This document shows positions 8,461 to 16,838 of a stretch of DNA of 50,585 nt, piece after piece; the stretch's first letter is position 1; each line of letters opens with the position of its first letter. The stretch is from the NCBI GenBank assembly GCA_017481875.1, contig JAFUOP010000022.1, positions 1-50,585 on the forward strand. The letters are read 5' to 3'. The stretch is from Bacteroidaceae bacterium. Its GTDB lineage: Bacteria > Bacteroidota > Bacteroidia > Bacteroidales > Bacteroidaceae. A program made the position numbers and the translations under genes. The notes beneath the pieces are model-generated. The model was not told where the DNA came from. It saw only the letters and a list, made by a program, of their open reading frames with translations, and made no database searches.

Positions 8461-10422
8461 ATGGCGTTTTTAGAAGACTATACTTTGTTGGATGAACTTG
8501 GGCAGGGTGGATTTGCCACTGTCTATAAGGTTCGTCATAATAATTTAGGCTATATAAGAGCTCTTCGTGTATTGAATGCGACAATCGCACGTGGAGAGAA
8601 GGATGAGGCTTATCAAAAATTTCTGGAAGAGTGCCGATTGTTGCTCCGGTTGGGTAATGGCAATCATCCCAACATAGTACACATTTATCAACCTTTGCTG
8701 AAAGCTCAAAAAGCAATTGTTGAGATGGATTTTGTCGATGGTAAAGATTTGTCCCATTATCTTATAGACAAACACTCTTTTATGGAGATAGAAGATGTGT
8801 TAAGATTGCTGACCGATATTGGTAGCGCATTGGCCTACTGCCACGAGGATATATATAAATCCTGTATGGATAAAGAGCTTGACAATTTGCTCGACGATCC
8901 TAATGATGGGCGTAAAGCGTTGATTGATGACGATACAAAGCGTCGATTGATTGATAAGTATCGCGTTGTGCACAACGACATACACTCCGGCAATATTATC
9001 CGTCGCGAAAATGGAAGTTATGTGTTGCTGGATTTTGGCTTGGCCATTGAGGGCGAAAGTGTTATAAGGAGTAGCCGTCGCAAGAATGGCGCACCCGAAT
9101 TTAAGGCACCCGAGAAGTGGGATAACGAGAGTTTGCTTGCTCCCCAATCCGATATATATAGCTTTGGTGTAGTCTTATATGAATATCTTGCGGGTAGGGT
9201 TCCCTTTATGCGCGATATTAAGAACCACAATTCTGTTGAGGCTGAATATTTGCTGGTGAAAGCCCATAAAGAGCAAAAGCCGGCTCCGATATTTGAATTG
9301 CGAAAAGCCGCTTTTGAGCAGGCTCACCCCGGTGAGACTTATGAAAAAGATTATCCCGATTGGTTGGAAGATGTTATTTTTAAATGTCTGGAAAAATCTC
9401 CCGACAACCGCTTTAAAAATGGCAAAGATTTGTATACCAGTGTTTTAAAGTATATAGGTTCCGATAGGGATGTTTTAACTAACAACTTGAAATTAGAGGC
9501 CGAACAATCGCAGAAAGAGATTGCTCATCTGCAAGAGGAGATTAAGCATTTTAAGAGTGAAATTAATCGTTTGCTGGAACAGAAAGCCGATTTTCCTAAT
9601 CCGGCTGAGCACGAGAAACTTATACTGAATTTGCAAAATCAGTTAAAAGATGTCCTGTATGCGAAGAGTATGCTCGAAATGGAGGTGAAAAACTTGCGAG
9701 CCACGAATGAAAGATTAAAGGTGGAGACGGGAGTGGAGAACAACGATAAAAAACTTTATGAAAGAATAGAGGAACTGGAAAATGCGTTGAAACAAGCCGA
9801 AGAAGAGTTGCAACAGATTCCAAATAAGTTGTCCGTAGCTATCAAAGAAAATGATGAATTAAAGAAAGAGATTGTCACTCTGAAAAAAAATACCGGGAAA
9901 GGTGGCGCGAAAATATGGAAAATCTTGTTCCTTGTGATGTTTGCACTTGCATTCTTTTCGTGGGCTATAAACATTACACAATCATCTACCGGCAAAGATA
10001 CAGAGTATAAGGAGAAGTATAATGCCGAGTTGAAAAAAAACAAGGAACTTGCAGCAGCAGTGAAAGAACTTGAAAAAGCTAATTTCAATGGTGAAACAGG
10101 TAGCAATAATTCCACAATTAAGAACTTGAAGGATGAGCTGGCTGCAAAGGATGCTATAATAGCCGATCTTTCTTCTAAAATATCAGGTTTGGAGAAGAAT
10201 GCGACAAGTTCCGGAGGTATGACCGATGCATTATCGGAATTGAATACACAGTTGCAGGAAATAGAGGCTGAGAATGCAGCTTTGAAGAACCAGCTTGCTG
10301 CGGCAAAGAAAAAAATAGGGGCCGGAACTAATCAAGATGCTGAAATAAAGAAACTTAAAAAGACGATAGAAGAGAAGGAACGTTTAATAAAGGTGTTGAA
10401 TACTCAATTGGGAGTACAATAA
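8461..10422 (+). CDS. Membrane Ser/Thr protein kinase-like protein with periplasmic coiled coil
   Basis: 653 aa. Residues 7-330 are a protein kinase domain: glycine loop GQGGFATVYKV (15-24), catalytic-loop HND at 171-173 followed by HSGN178, and DFGLA at 191-195, then KAPEKW and DIYSFGVVLYE. Two key positions are unusual: the beta-3 Lys is Arg (RALRVL, R36) and the usual catalytic-loop Lys is His, giving an HxDxxxxN pattern as in aminoglycoside phosphotransferases. Cytosolic coiled coil follows (about 340-475), one membrane segment (about 485-508), and a periplasmic coiled coil to the end, rather than PASTA repeats. It is the likely sensor kinase, opposed by the PP2C gene at 12231 and read by the FHA proteins between. 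Whether it is an active kinase or a pseudokinase is open. Confidence 0.88.
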   Translation: MAFLEDYTLLDELGQGGFATVYKVRHNNLGYIRALRVLNATIARGEKDEAYQKFLEECRLLLRLGNGNHPNIVHIYQPLLKAQKAIVEMDFVDGKDLSHYLIDKHSFMEIEDVLRLLTDIGSALAYCHEDIYKSCMDKELDNLLDDPNDGRKALIDDDTKRRLIDKYRVVHNDIHSGNIIRRENGSYVLLDFGLAIEGESVIRSSRRKNGAPEFKAPEKWDNESLLAPQSDIYSFGVVLYEYLAGRVPFMRDIKNHNSVEAEYLLVKAHKEQKPAPIFELRKAAFEQAHPGETYEKDYPDWLEDVIFKCLEKSPDNRFKNGKDLYTSVLKYIGSDRDVLTNNLKLEAEQSQKEIAHLQEEIKHFKSEINRLLEQKADFPNPAEHEKLILNLQNQLKDVLYAKSMLEMEVKNLRATNERLKVETGVENNDKKLYERIEELENALKQAEEELQQIPNKLSVAIKENDELKKEIVTLKKNTGKGGAKIWKILFLVMFALAFFSWAINITQSSTGKDTEYKEKYNAELKKNKELAAAVKELEKANFNGETGSNNSTIKNLKDELAAKDAIIADLSSKISGLEKNATSSGGMTDALSELNTQLQEIEAENAALKNQLAAAKKKIGAGTNQDAEIKKLKKTIEEKERLIKVLNTQLGVQ

Positions 10423-10431
10423 ACAATAAAT

Positions 10432-11259
10432 ATGGGAATGAATTTTTTTGAACGAATAGCCAACCTTATAAATGGTAATAAGGCTGAAAATATAAGTGAA
10501 GTTACCGATTCGAGTAAATATTCACAAAATGCAATAAATAAAAATGCCCTTTTATTAGAGCGTATAGTATCTGTTCTAAAATCGAACTATGCAGGAATAA
10601 AAGTGTCGATGATAGAAAAGTCTTTAACTCTGTGTGTTAACGATGCTTTATTCTATGATTCTTTGATGTTGAGCAATTTTAAAGAGCAATTGATAACAAC
10701 AATTATCGACGAATTGGGCTTGGAGTTTGGTTCGGTTGAAATTAAAGACACAAAACCGGTCGATAGTAATTGGGTCGAGGTAATGGATAATTGTTTCTTG
10801 CTGATAGAAACCATCAGGCAGAAACAGATGGTGCATAGGGCCGTTATATCTACTGTGGCTGGTTATGGATCGATACTCGATGGGTGTCTTACTCTCGATT
10901 CGCAGGAAATTCAAAAATTGCCCAATTCGAGATATAATATCGGTGTCGGCAGACAACCGCGTATGTCTGATGGGAGTCATAGAGTAAACCAAATTGCAAT
11001 AGATGATAATCCAGATTCGCCGGAATATAACAATAATAAATACGTCAGCAGGGCTCACGCATATATCTCATATTCCGACAAATGCGGATTTATGTTGTGT
11101 GTGGAACTGTCAGGCACGCGCGCCGCTCAAAAACGCACCCATATTTATAGAGGCGCAAACAAGATAGAGCTTAATAATACTTTGATTCCCGAACAGTTGC
11201 ACGATGGGGATTACATAGTGTTGAGCAAATATGTTCATTTATTATTTAAAAAGGTATAG
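10432..11259 (+). CDS. FHA-domain protein (phosphothreonine reader)
   Basis: 275 aa, soluble. The C-terminal half (about 165-275) is a forkhead-associated domain with the phosphothreonine-binding residues: R174 in GVGRQP and S206-R-A-H209 in VSRAHAYI, ending in DGDYIVLS. The N-terminal region (about 36-108) is a separate alpha/beta domain (SLTLCVND, then helices, then FGSVEIKD) that vaguely resembles the N-terminal domain of actinobacterial FhaA. Nine bases separate it from the kinase gene and two from the next gene. It probably binds the phosphorylated kinase or fusion protein; partners are inferred from context. Confidence 0.85.
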   Translation: MGMNFFERIANLINGNKAENISEVTDSSKYSQNAINKNALLLERIVSVLKSNYAGIKVSMIEKSLTLCVNDALFYDSLMLSNFKEQLITTIIDELGLEFGSVEIKDTKPVDSNWVEVMDNCFLLIETIRQKQMVHRAVISTVAGYGSILDGCLTLDSQEIQKLPNSRYNIGVGRQPRMSDGSHRVNQIAIDDNPDSPEYNNNKYVSRAHAYISYSDKCGFMLCVELSGTRAAQKRTHIYRGANKIELNNTLIPEQLHDGDYIVLSKYVHLLFKKV

Positions 11260-11261
11260 CG

Positions 11262-12218
11262 ATGGATTTCTTAAAAAAAATGCTGGATATATTTAAACCT
11301 GAAAAATTGACAAATGAAGGTTTAATCACAAATGAGGGCTTGCTTAAAGAACTTTCTTCTCATTTTAAAACTATGTTGAAAAGTGAGTCGGTGGGGCAGC
11401 GAATGTTATATCCTATGTCCTTTAACATACTAATGACCCCCGAAGACTATGAAAGCCGAAAGCAATCTTTGCCTTTTGTGTTACCGCAAGTTGTTGCCGG
11501 GTTCTACAAAATTATTAAAGAAATGAGGGTGAAATATCCCGACTACACCCCTCCTGCCAAGTATTGGTTCTTTCAATTCTCGGCCTGCCAAGTGGGCGAG
11601 GTTCAGTCAAACAATACTGCCTCATTGATTGTTCGCAAAGGTCACATAGCAACAGTTGCCAACCTCTTGACATTCGATATAAAAGAAGCAAATAATGTGT
11701 TTGCCGATACTAACACCCGTATGTCGATAAAATTGGACGATTCAAATGTTATGAATGATGTGAATGTTAACTGGAATGCAATAAAAAGTCTTGACATTAT
11801 CGGTGATGGTACTTTCTGTTATAACTTCGATAATAATCTGGGTGGCGATATACAGCGCGTTACCGACTATTCGAGTGTGACGGATATGGGCGGTCTTGCC
11901 GAATTGACATATTCAAGAGGTGGACGCAACCTTCATTATATAATGAAGGACAATCTTATTCACATATCCGGAAGGAGTGAAAAACGAAGCGGGCGTGCGT
12001 TCTTCATTCTGGAAGAACACGACATAAAAGACTCTCACGTGCAGATAAAATATTTACCTTCGGATAAGAGATTCCAGATTGCGGCTTTCGGGCCTACAAG
12101 GCTTAATAGTCGCAAATTGGTAGAGAGCAGTGGAGGCGATTTAATTTGGCACGACCTTGCCAATAATTCCAGTATATTCATTAACGACGAGATAAGTATA
12201 AAATTTGAAATTAAATAA
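11262..12218 (+). CDS. FhaA-like protein: DUF3662-like N-terminus and degenerate FHA-like C-terminus
   Basis: 318 aa, soluble. Residues 28-105 (LLKELSSHFKTML, then YPMSFNILMTPEDYE, a long helix, then KYWFFQFSA) follow the layout of the FhaA N-terminal domain (DUF3662): helix, P-N-x-[FY]-x-[IV]-x-L-x-x-x-D-[FY] strand, helix, final strand. The C-terminal 90 residues look FHA-like (ISGRSEKRSGRAFF, then KDSHVQIKY), but the SRxH signature is altered to SHVQ, so phosphothreonine binding may be lost. It starts two bases after the previous gene and is 12 bases from the PP2C gene. The DUF3662 match is from memory of sequence patterns and needs a profile search. Confidence 0.6.
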   Translation: MDFLKKMLDIFKPEKLTNEGLITNEGLLKELSSHFKTMLKSESVGQRMLYPMSFNILMTPEDYESRKQSLPFVLPQVVAGFYKIIKEMRVKYPDYTPPAKYWFFQFSACQVGEVQSNNTASLIVRKGHIATVANLLTFDIKEANNVFADTNTRMSIKLDDSNVMNDVNVNWNAIKSLDIIGDGTFCYNFDNNLGGDIQRVTDYSSVTDMGGLAELTYSRGGRNLHYIMKDNLIHISGRSEKRSGRAFFILEEHDIKDSHVQIKYLPSDKRFQIAAFGPTRLNSRKLVESSGGDLIWHDLANNSSIFINDEISIKFEIK

Positions 12219-12230
12219 AAGCATTATAAT

Positions 12231-13391
12231 ATGGATACGATAATATTCTCCGGTAATACCGATATGGGGCAGAAACGCTCTAATAATGAAGATGCTTTCA
12301 TTGCTCAATCTTTGTGGAATGGCAACTATATTCTAGCAGCTGCCATAGATGGAGTTGGTGGCTATGAAGGAGGGGAAGTTGCTTCTGCTTTGGCTCAACA
12401 AAAAATAGTGGAGTATCTCGAAACATATCCTAATGGTGAGCGTTCGGAACTTATTAAACAAGCTGTGGTCTATGCCAATAATGCTATTTTTGCGGAGCGT
12501 CAGAACCAGCCGGAATATGGCAGTATGAGTTGTGTGTTGACCGCAGTGCTGGTTGAGGTCGACAAGAAACTTATACATATGGCTCACGTGGGAGATACGC
12601 GCCTCTACCAATATACATACGGTCATATAATGAAGTTGTCGCACGACCACTCTTTGGTGGGGTATCGTGAGGAAATTGGTGAACTTACCGAGCTTGAAGC
12701 TATGAGCCACCCTCAACGTAATGTTATAAGTCGCGATGTGGGCTCAAAATTGCTCGAAGGCAATGAAAGTGATTATGTAGAGGCTGCAACGTTTCCCTTG
12801 CTTCCCAATTCCACTCTGTTGTTATGTTCCGACGGTCTTTGTGATATGATAACATCGGAACAGATGAAGGAGTGTATCGAGGGGAAGGGAATTCTCAAAG
12901 AAAAAGTGGCAAGCCTCATTGCTGCTGCAAACAAAGCCGGTGGAAAAGACAATATAACCGTTGTGCTTATCGAGTATAACTGCCCCGACTATAACCCCGA
13001 AGAGGTACTTGTAGCCGAGCCGTCGGAAAAATCCACAGAGAATGATAATAGCGTTAGTGAGAATCGAGAGAGTGAATCGCAGTCGATAGAGCCCGAAAGG
13101 GCATTGACCGAGAACTCTGCTACAAAGAACGGGGGTGGAAAATTGGTTTATTCCATTTTAATTATTTTCTCCATTGTTATGTTTGTTGCCGGCTATGTTC
13201 TTGGCGGATATACAGGAAAAGAGTATTTCCCGGCATTCTTCTCTCACAGAATAGACTCTGTGTTTGTGAATAATGTCAGTGATAGTATAGGAGAGGGTAT
13301 AATTCAACCTCAATCCACGGATATTCCCACCGATTCTTCTACTGTTCAACCCCCAATGGAAGAGTCTGTTGTAGAAACCGAAGAACAATAA
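12231..13391 (+). CDS. PP2C-type Ser/Thr phosphatase with membrane anchor (PstP-like)
   Basis: 386 aa. Residues 1-248 form a PP2C catalytic domain with metal ligands intact: NNED (D21), AAIDGVGGYEGGE (D40, G41), AHVGDTRLY, CSDGLCDM (D201) and GGKDNIT (D240). An acidic linker (about 250-300) follows, then one membrane segment (about 304-327) and a 60-residue extracytoplasmic tail. The architecture is that of mycobacterial PstP. It should dephosphorylate the kinase and its targets at the inner membrane. It lies 12 bases after the FhaA-like gene. Confidence 0.92.
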   Translation: MDTIIFSGNTDMGQKRSNNEDAFIAQSLWNGNYILAAAIDGVGGYEGGEVASALAQQKIVEYLETYPNGERSELIKQAVVYANNAIFAERQNQPEYGSMSCVLTAVLVEVDKKLIHMAHVGDTRLYQYTYGHIMKLSHDHSLVGYREEIGELTELEAMSHPQRNVISRDVGSKLLEGNESDYVEAATFPLLPNSTLLLCSDGLCDMITSEQMKECIEGKGILKEKVASLIAAANKAGGKDNITVVLIEYNCPDYNPEEVLVAEPSEKSTENDNSVSENRESESQSIEPERALTENSATKNGGGKLVYSILIIFSIVMFVAGYVLGGYTGKEYFPAFFSHRIDSVFVNNVSDSIGEGIIQPQSTDIPTDSSTVQPPMEESVVETEEQ

Positions 13392-13411
13392 ATGAATAAA
13401 AAAGAAGAGTT

Positions 13412-14128
13412 ATGAGATACGCATTTATATTTCTATTAGTTCTGTTTTGTCCGCTCGGAGCCTTCTCACAGAATTATTTTGAGTACATAGAGAAGGCTCA
13501 CGAACATCTGCACGCCGGAAATTATGTGAAAGCAAAGGAGTGTTACAATGTTTTTGTGAGTATGACCGATAAAAGGGATGCCGATTTAGAGCATATTTTT
13601 GAACTTGTAGCCGAGAAACCCGATAAAAATGAGGTGGAACAGATTACCATAAAGTATAACAATGGTACATATAAAGGTACTTGCCTCGAAGGTAAACGGG
13701 ATGGTTATGGCGTGTTCACTTATAATAATGGCGAAAGATATGAGGGTTATTGGGATAATGACGAGCTGAATGGCCCCGGAATGTATTATTATGATAATGG
13801 TGATAAATTTGTGGGTTTATACAAAGAAGGTGTAAAAAATGGTAAAGGTACTTACTATTATGGCAGTGGAGAAAAGTTTATCGGATATTACGAGAATAAT
13901 GTGATTGTGGGAGAAGGAGAGTTTCATTATATCAATGGCGATAAGTATATAGGACATTTTGAAAATAATAGAAGACACGGCTCCGGAACATACTATTACA
14001 ACAATGGTGATAAGTTTGTGGGCACTTACAGGAACGATTATCCACACGGAGAGGGAGTTTACTATTTTAGCAATGGTACAACGCGCTCGGGAATTTGGGA
14101 ATTTGGTCGCCTTGTAAAGAGTAATTAA
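13412..14128 (+). CDS. Secreted MORN-repeat protein
   Basis: 238 aa with an N-terminal signal peptide (cleavage near AFSQ). Residues 21-65 are a TPR-like helical module (YIEKAHEHLHAGNYVKAKEC). The rest, from about 82, is six to seven MORN repeats of 23 residues (YxGxxxxxxxxGxGxYxxxxGxxF), ending WEFGRLVKSN. MORN repeats form elongated sheets that scaffold membranes or proteins; here they would act in the periplasm or at the outer membrane. Shares its N-terminal module with the next two exported proteins. 20 bases after the PP2C gene. Confidence 0.88.
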   Translation: MRYAFIFLLVLFCPLGAFSQNYFEYIEKAHEHLHAGNYVKAKECYNVFVSMTDKRDADLEHIFELVAEKPDKNEVEQITIKYNNGTYKGTCLEGKRDGYGVFTYNNGERYEGYWDNDELNGPGMYYYDNGDKFVGLYKEGVKNGKGTYYYGSGEKFIGYYENNVIVGEGEFHYINGDKYIGHFENNRRHGSGTYYYNNGDKFVGTYRNDYPHGEGVYYFSNGTTRSGIWEFGRLVKSN

Positions 14129-14167
14129 GTGATAGACTTTTAATAGTATAATTGTAATTATATATAT

Positions 14168-15115
14168 ATGATGAAGCAGACAACAGTTAATATATTGTTC
14201 TCTTTGTGTTTATTGCTCGTATCTGTGCAGGTGGCCTCACAAGATAAGGAGTTATATTTAAAAACAGCAAAAACGCAGTTTGAGAAAGGAGAGTATGCCA
14301 ATGCTCAAAAATCACTGAATGTGTTTGTAGCTGCTTTCAATGGTCGCGCCGATGAACTTGCCTCAAAAATAGAAGAGTGCCTCTCGTTGACAGCAAAAGC
14401 CGAGGATGCTATTTATAAACAGGATATGAGTGTGGCGATAGATAACTATCGCAAGATATTGTCCATAAATCCCAAAGACCCGAATGCACGCAACAGGGTT
14501 GCGGAATTCGAAAAGTCGCAGGGGCGAAAAGTACACGCCACCGACAGCCGCGCCGTGGACCTTGGTCTTTCGGTTAAATGGGCATCGTGTAACGTTGGTG
14601 CCACCTCTCCAGAAGAGTATGGCCGTTACTACGCTTGGGGAGAAACAGAGGAAATGAACGACAATTATTGGGATACCTATAAATATTGCAACGGCACTTC
14701 TTCTTCAATGACAAAATACTGCACAAGCAGCAGTTACGGCACCGTCGATAATAAAACCACCCTTGAAGCAAGCGACGACGTTGCCACTGTTAAATGGGGT
14801 GGTAGTTGGCGTATGCCCACCACAGAAGAACAGCAAGAACTTATAGACAAATGCACTTGGACTTGGACCAGCCTTAACGGCGTTAACGGTTACCGCGTAA
14901 CCGGCCCCAACGGCAACAGCATCTTCCTGCCCGCTGCGGGCTACCGCTACGGGCAGGAAGTCTACTTTCAGGGCTCCTACGGCTACTATTGGTCGAGCTC
15001 GTTGAATAGCAGTAGCAGCTCTCACGCTTACTACTTGTACTTCAACATCGGCGACTACTACCGGTACTACAGCAACCGTTACTACGGCCACACGGTGCGC
15101 CCTGTCTCAGAATAA
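14168..15115 (+). CDS. Secreted protein: TPR-like module plus Fib_succ_major domain
   Basis: 315 aa. The signal peptide is followed by two TPR-like helical pairs (AKTQFEKGEYANAQKSLNVF at about 34-53; IYKQDMSVAIDNYRKIL), then from about residue 125 a Fibrobacter-succinogenes-major-paralogue domain (VDLGLSVKWASCNVGATSPE, YYAWGETE, WRMPTTEE, FLPAAGYRY, YYWSSS, HTVRPVSE). That domain is common in secreted Bacteroidota proteins and its function is unknown. Base composition changes sharply at the domain boundary (about 14525): the last 590 bases are much richer in G+C than the rest of the cluster, suggesting the domain arrived by recombination. Alternative start: the next ATG in the doubled ATGATG. 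Confidence 0.82.
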   Translation: MMKQTTVNILFSLCLLLVSVQVASQDKELYLKTAKTQFEKGEYANAQKSLNVFVAAFNGRADELASKIEECLSLTAKAEDAIYKQDMSVAIDNYRKILSINPKDPNARNRVAEFEKSQGRKVHATDSRAVDLGLSVKWASCNVGATSPEEYGRYYAWGETEEMNDNYWDTYKYCNGTSSSMTKYCTSSSYGTVDNKTTLEASDDVATVKWGGSWRMPTTEEQQELIDKCTWTWTSLNGVNGYRVTGPNGNSIFLPAAGYRYGQEVYFQGSYGYYWSSSLNSSSSSHAYYLYFNIGDYYRYYSNRYYGHTVRPVSE

Positions 15116-15615
15116 CAAAAAGCTCGTTTTTTGTTATCGGCGAGTTTTGCGGCCAATGGTCGCGTGCAGCATAGACGAAGTTTATGCCACGCGGGTGGCG
15201 AAAAGTAAAACGAGCCAATGAAACAAAAGAACGAGCGTTTTATCGCTCGACAGGCGATAAAACTCAATCATCGACGCAGTCGATTTAACAGTGCCGCAGG
15301 CACGATTTAATTATTAGAAGGTAATTATATACAATTTTACATTAACAGAAAAACAGATAAGAATCCGTTATCTCGACCATACCTTAATATAAAAATTAAA
15401 AGAGGTTTTCGATGAGCTATGCGAATAACGTATGTGAGAGATCTATCAGATTTCTCGTCGCTACGCTCCCACGAAATGACAAATGGGTGTAATATTATAT
15501 AATCACCTTAATTTATTTTTCGCACGTTTTTTGTGCAGGCACGATTTAATTTCCGGCAGCCATTTTGTAGAGTGGGAGTGGAAATTTGGTATAATAATAT
15601 AGAGTTATAGAGTTT
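15116..15615. repeat. 500-base gap with small palindromic repeats
   Basis: No gene seen. GAGCGTTTTATCGC (15233-15246) pairs with GCGATAAAACTC (15254-15265). Two small hairpins with a GCA loop follow: ATCGAC/GTCGAT at 15270-15284 and GTGCC/GGCAC at 15291-15303, each running into GATTTAA. A third GGCACGATTTAA copy lies at 15538-15549. The segment near 15440-15475 (CTCGTCGCTACGCTCCCACG) looks like a dispersed extragenic repeat. The first 200 bases share the high G+C content of the preceding domain. Confidence 0.6.
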
Positions 15616-16137
15616 ATGAAACACACATTTTTTATTTTAATGTTGCTTTTCTCTTCGCTTGCGGCTTCGGCACAAGTAAACTATGACAAATATCTGCAAG
15701 AGGCAAAGAGAAATTTGCAGGAGGGTAATGGCGAGAAGGCTTTGTCGTGCTACGAGGTGTACAAGACAATGACCGGTAACACAAATAAGGAGTTCGAGTC
15801 TATGCTCGAACACTATAAGATAGTAGAGGAGAGCGTGTCGCGCGTTCATCTGCTTGTGACAGATGAAAAGATTGGTAAACAACACCACGCTACAATAATG
15901 AAAGTTGTGCGGTTCCATAAAAACACACCGGGTTCAAGAATTGTTGTGTGTGGTTTTGGCGACCTGTCGTTGCCAATGGAGTATGCCCAGATGCTATGTG
16001 AACGACAAGTGAAATCCGTGACCGATTTTCTTGTTAAAAATGGCGTTGCCCGCGAAAATGTTGCGATGGAGTCGCGTGGTGGCACATCCTCCGGCGATGA
16101 TGATTATAATATTTTGATATTTGTGACAGAGGAATAA
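15616..16137 (+). CDS. Secreted OmpA-like protein with TPR-like N-terminus
   Basis: 173 aa. Signal peptide (cleavage near ASAQ), then the same N-terminal helical module as the two preceding exported proteins (YLQEAKRNLQEGNGEKALSC). From about residue 92 an OmpA-like domain follows: IMKVVRFHKNTPGSRIVVCG, then ERQVKSVTDFLVKNGVARENV and ESRGG. This matches the OmpA pattern of strand, Arg-helix and closing strand but lacks the usual N-D-x-R signature, so peptidoglycan binding is uncertain. It follows the palindrome-rich gap and may begin a second transcript. Confidence 0.7.
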   Translation: MKHTFFILMLLFSSLAASAQVNYDKYLQEAKRNLQEGNGEKALSCYEVYKTMTGNTNKEFESMLEHYKIVEESVSRVHLLVTDEKIGKQHHATIMKVVRFHKNTPGSRIVVCGFGDLSLPMEYAQMLCERQVKSVTDFLVKNGVARENVAMESRGGTSSGDDDYNILIFVTEE

Positions 16138-16190
16138 CCACTAATATATCGGGTTATATTTCCCAACAAGGTTGTTAAGTTGTATAGACT

Positions 16191-16832
16191 ATGAAATATC
16201 TGTATTATCCCATAATATTGTTGCTGTTGGTACCGGTTGTAATAGAATTTTTCCCGGTGTTTATGTTTGCGTGCAGTCACATAGCTCTCTATCAATGGAT
16301 GCTGTATGGTGCTGCGGCCTATTTCATAATTCGAAAATTCGATTTTTTCTCTCGCAATGAGCAATGGATGCAAACAACTTCTCACGAAGCTACTCACGCA
16401 ATTGTGGGAATGATGTTTTTTCACAAGATACATTCGTTGCAGGCAGGTGAAGATAGTGGCGTGGTCTATCATAGCGGGCGTAAACTTGGTGCGATATTCA
16501 TAAGTCTGGCACCATATTGCCTGCCGTTCCTCACCTATCTGTTTATAATAATGCGCATTTGGGGTGCCAACAGAATGCTCTATGTGTTTGATATGTTCAT
16601 AGGCTTTACATTGGCCTTTCATATATTGTGCTTTTTTAAGCAAACAAGGCTCTATCAGCCCGATATTTTGGGGCAAGGTATTTTGCGCTCCTTTTTGTTT
16701 ATTGTAACTGCGTGGTTCTTTAATGCGACAATTATATTGTTGTGTATAAGAAAGGGCTTGGTAAATTCTTTGTGTTATATATTCCCTAAATATTGGGATG
16801 ATATTGTAAATTGCTGGAATTATATATTCTGA
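16191..16832 (+). CDS. Membrane HExxH metallopeptidase, M50-like
   Basis: 213 aa with several membrane segments. SHEATHAIVGMMFF places an HExxH zinc motif (H65, E66, H69) at the start of a hydrophobic helix, as in site-2 (M50) proteases. A short VVYHSGRKLGAIFISLAPY segment follows and resembles the loop and helix after the motif in M50B members. The third zinc ligand is not obvious. Regulated intramembrane proteolysis of a neighbour such as the kinase or phosphatase is an attractive idea but only inferred. Six bases separate it from the next gene. Confidence 0.65.
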   Translation: MKYLYYPIILLLLVPVVIEFFPVFMFACSHIALYQWMLYGAAAYFIIRKFDFFSRNEQWMQTTSHEATHAIVGMMFFHKIHSLQAGEDSGVVYHSGRKLGAIFISLAPYCLPFLTYLFIIMRIWGANRMLYVFDMFIGFTLAFHILCFFKQTRLYQPDILGQGILRSFLFIVTAWFFNATIILLCIRKGLVNSLCYIFPKYWDDIVNCWNYIF

Positions 16833-16838
16833 TAGAAA

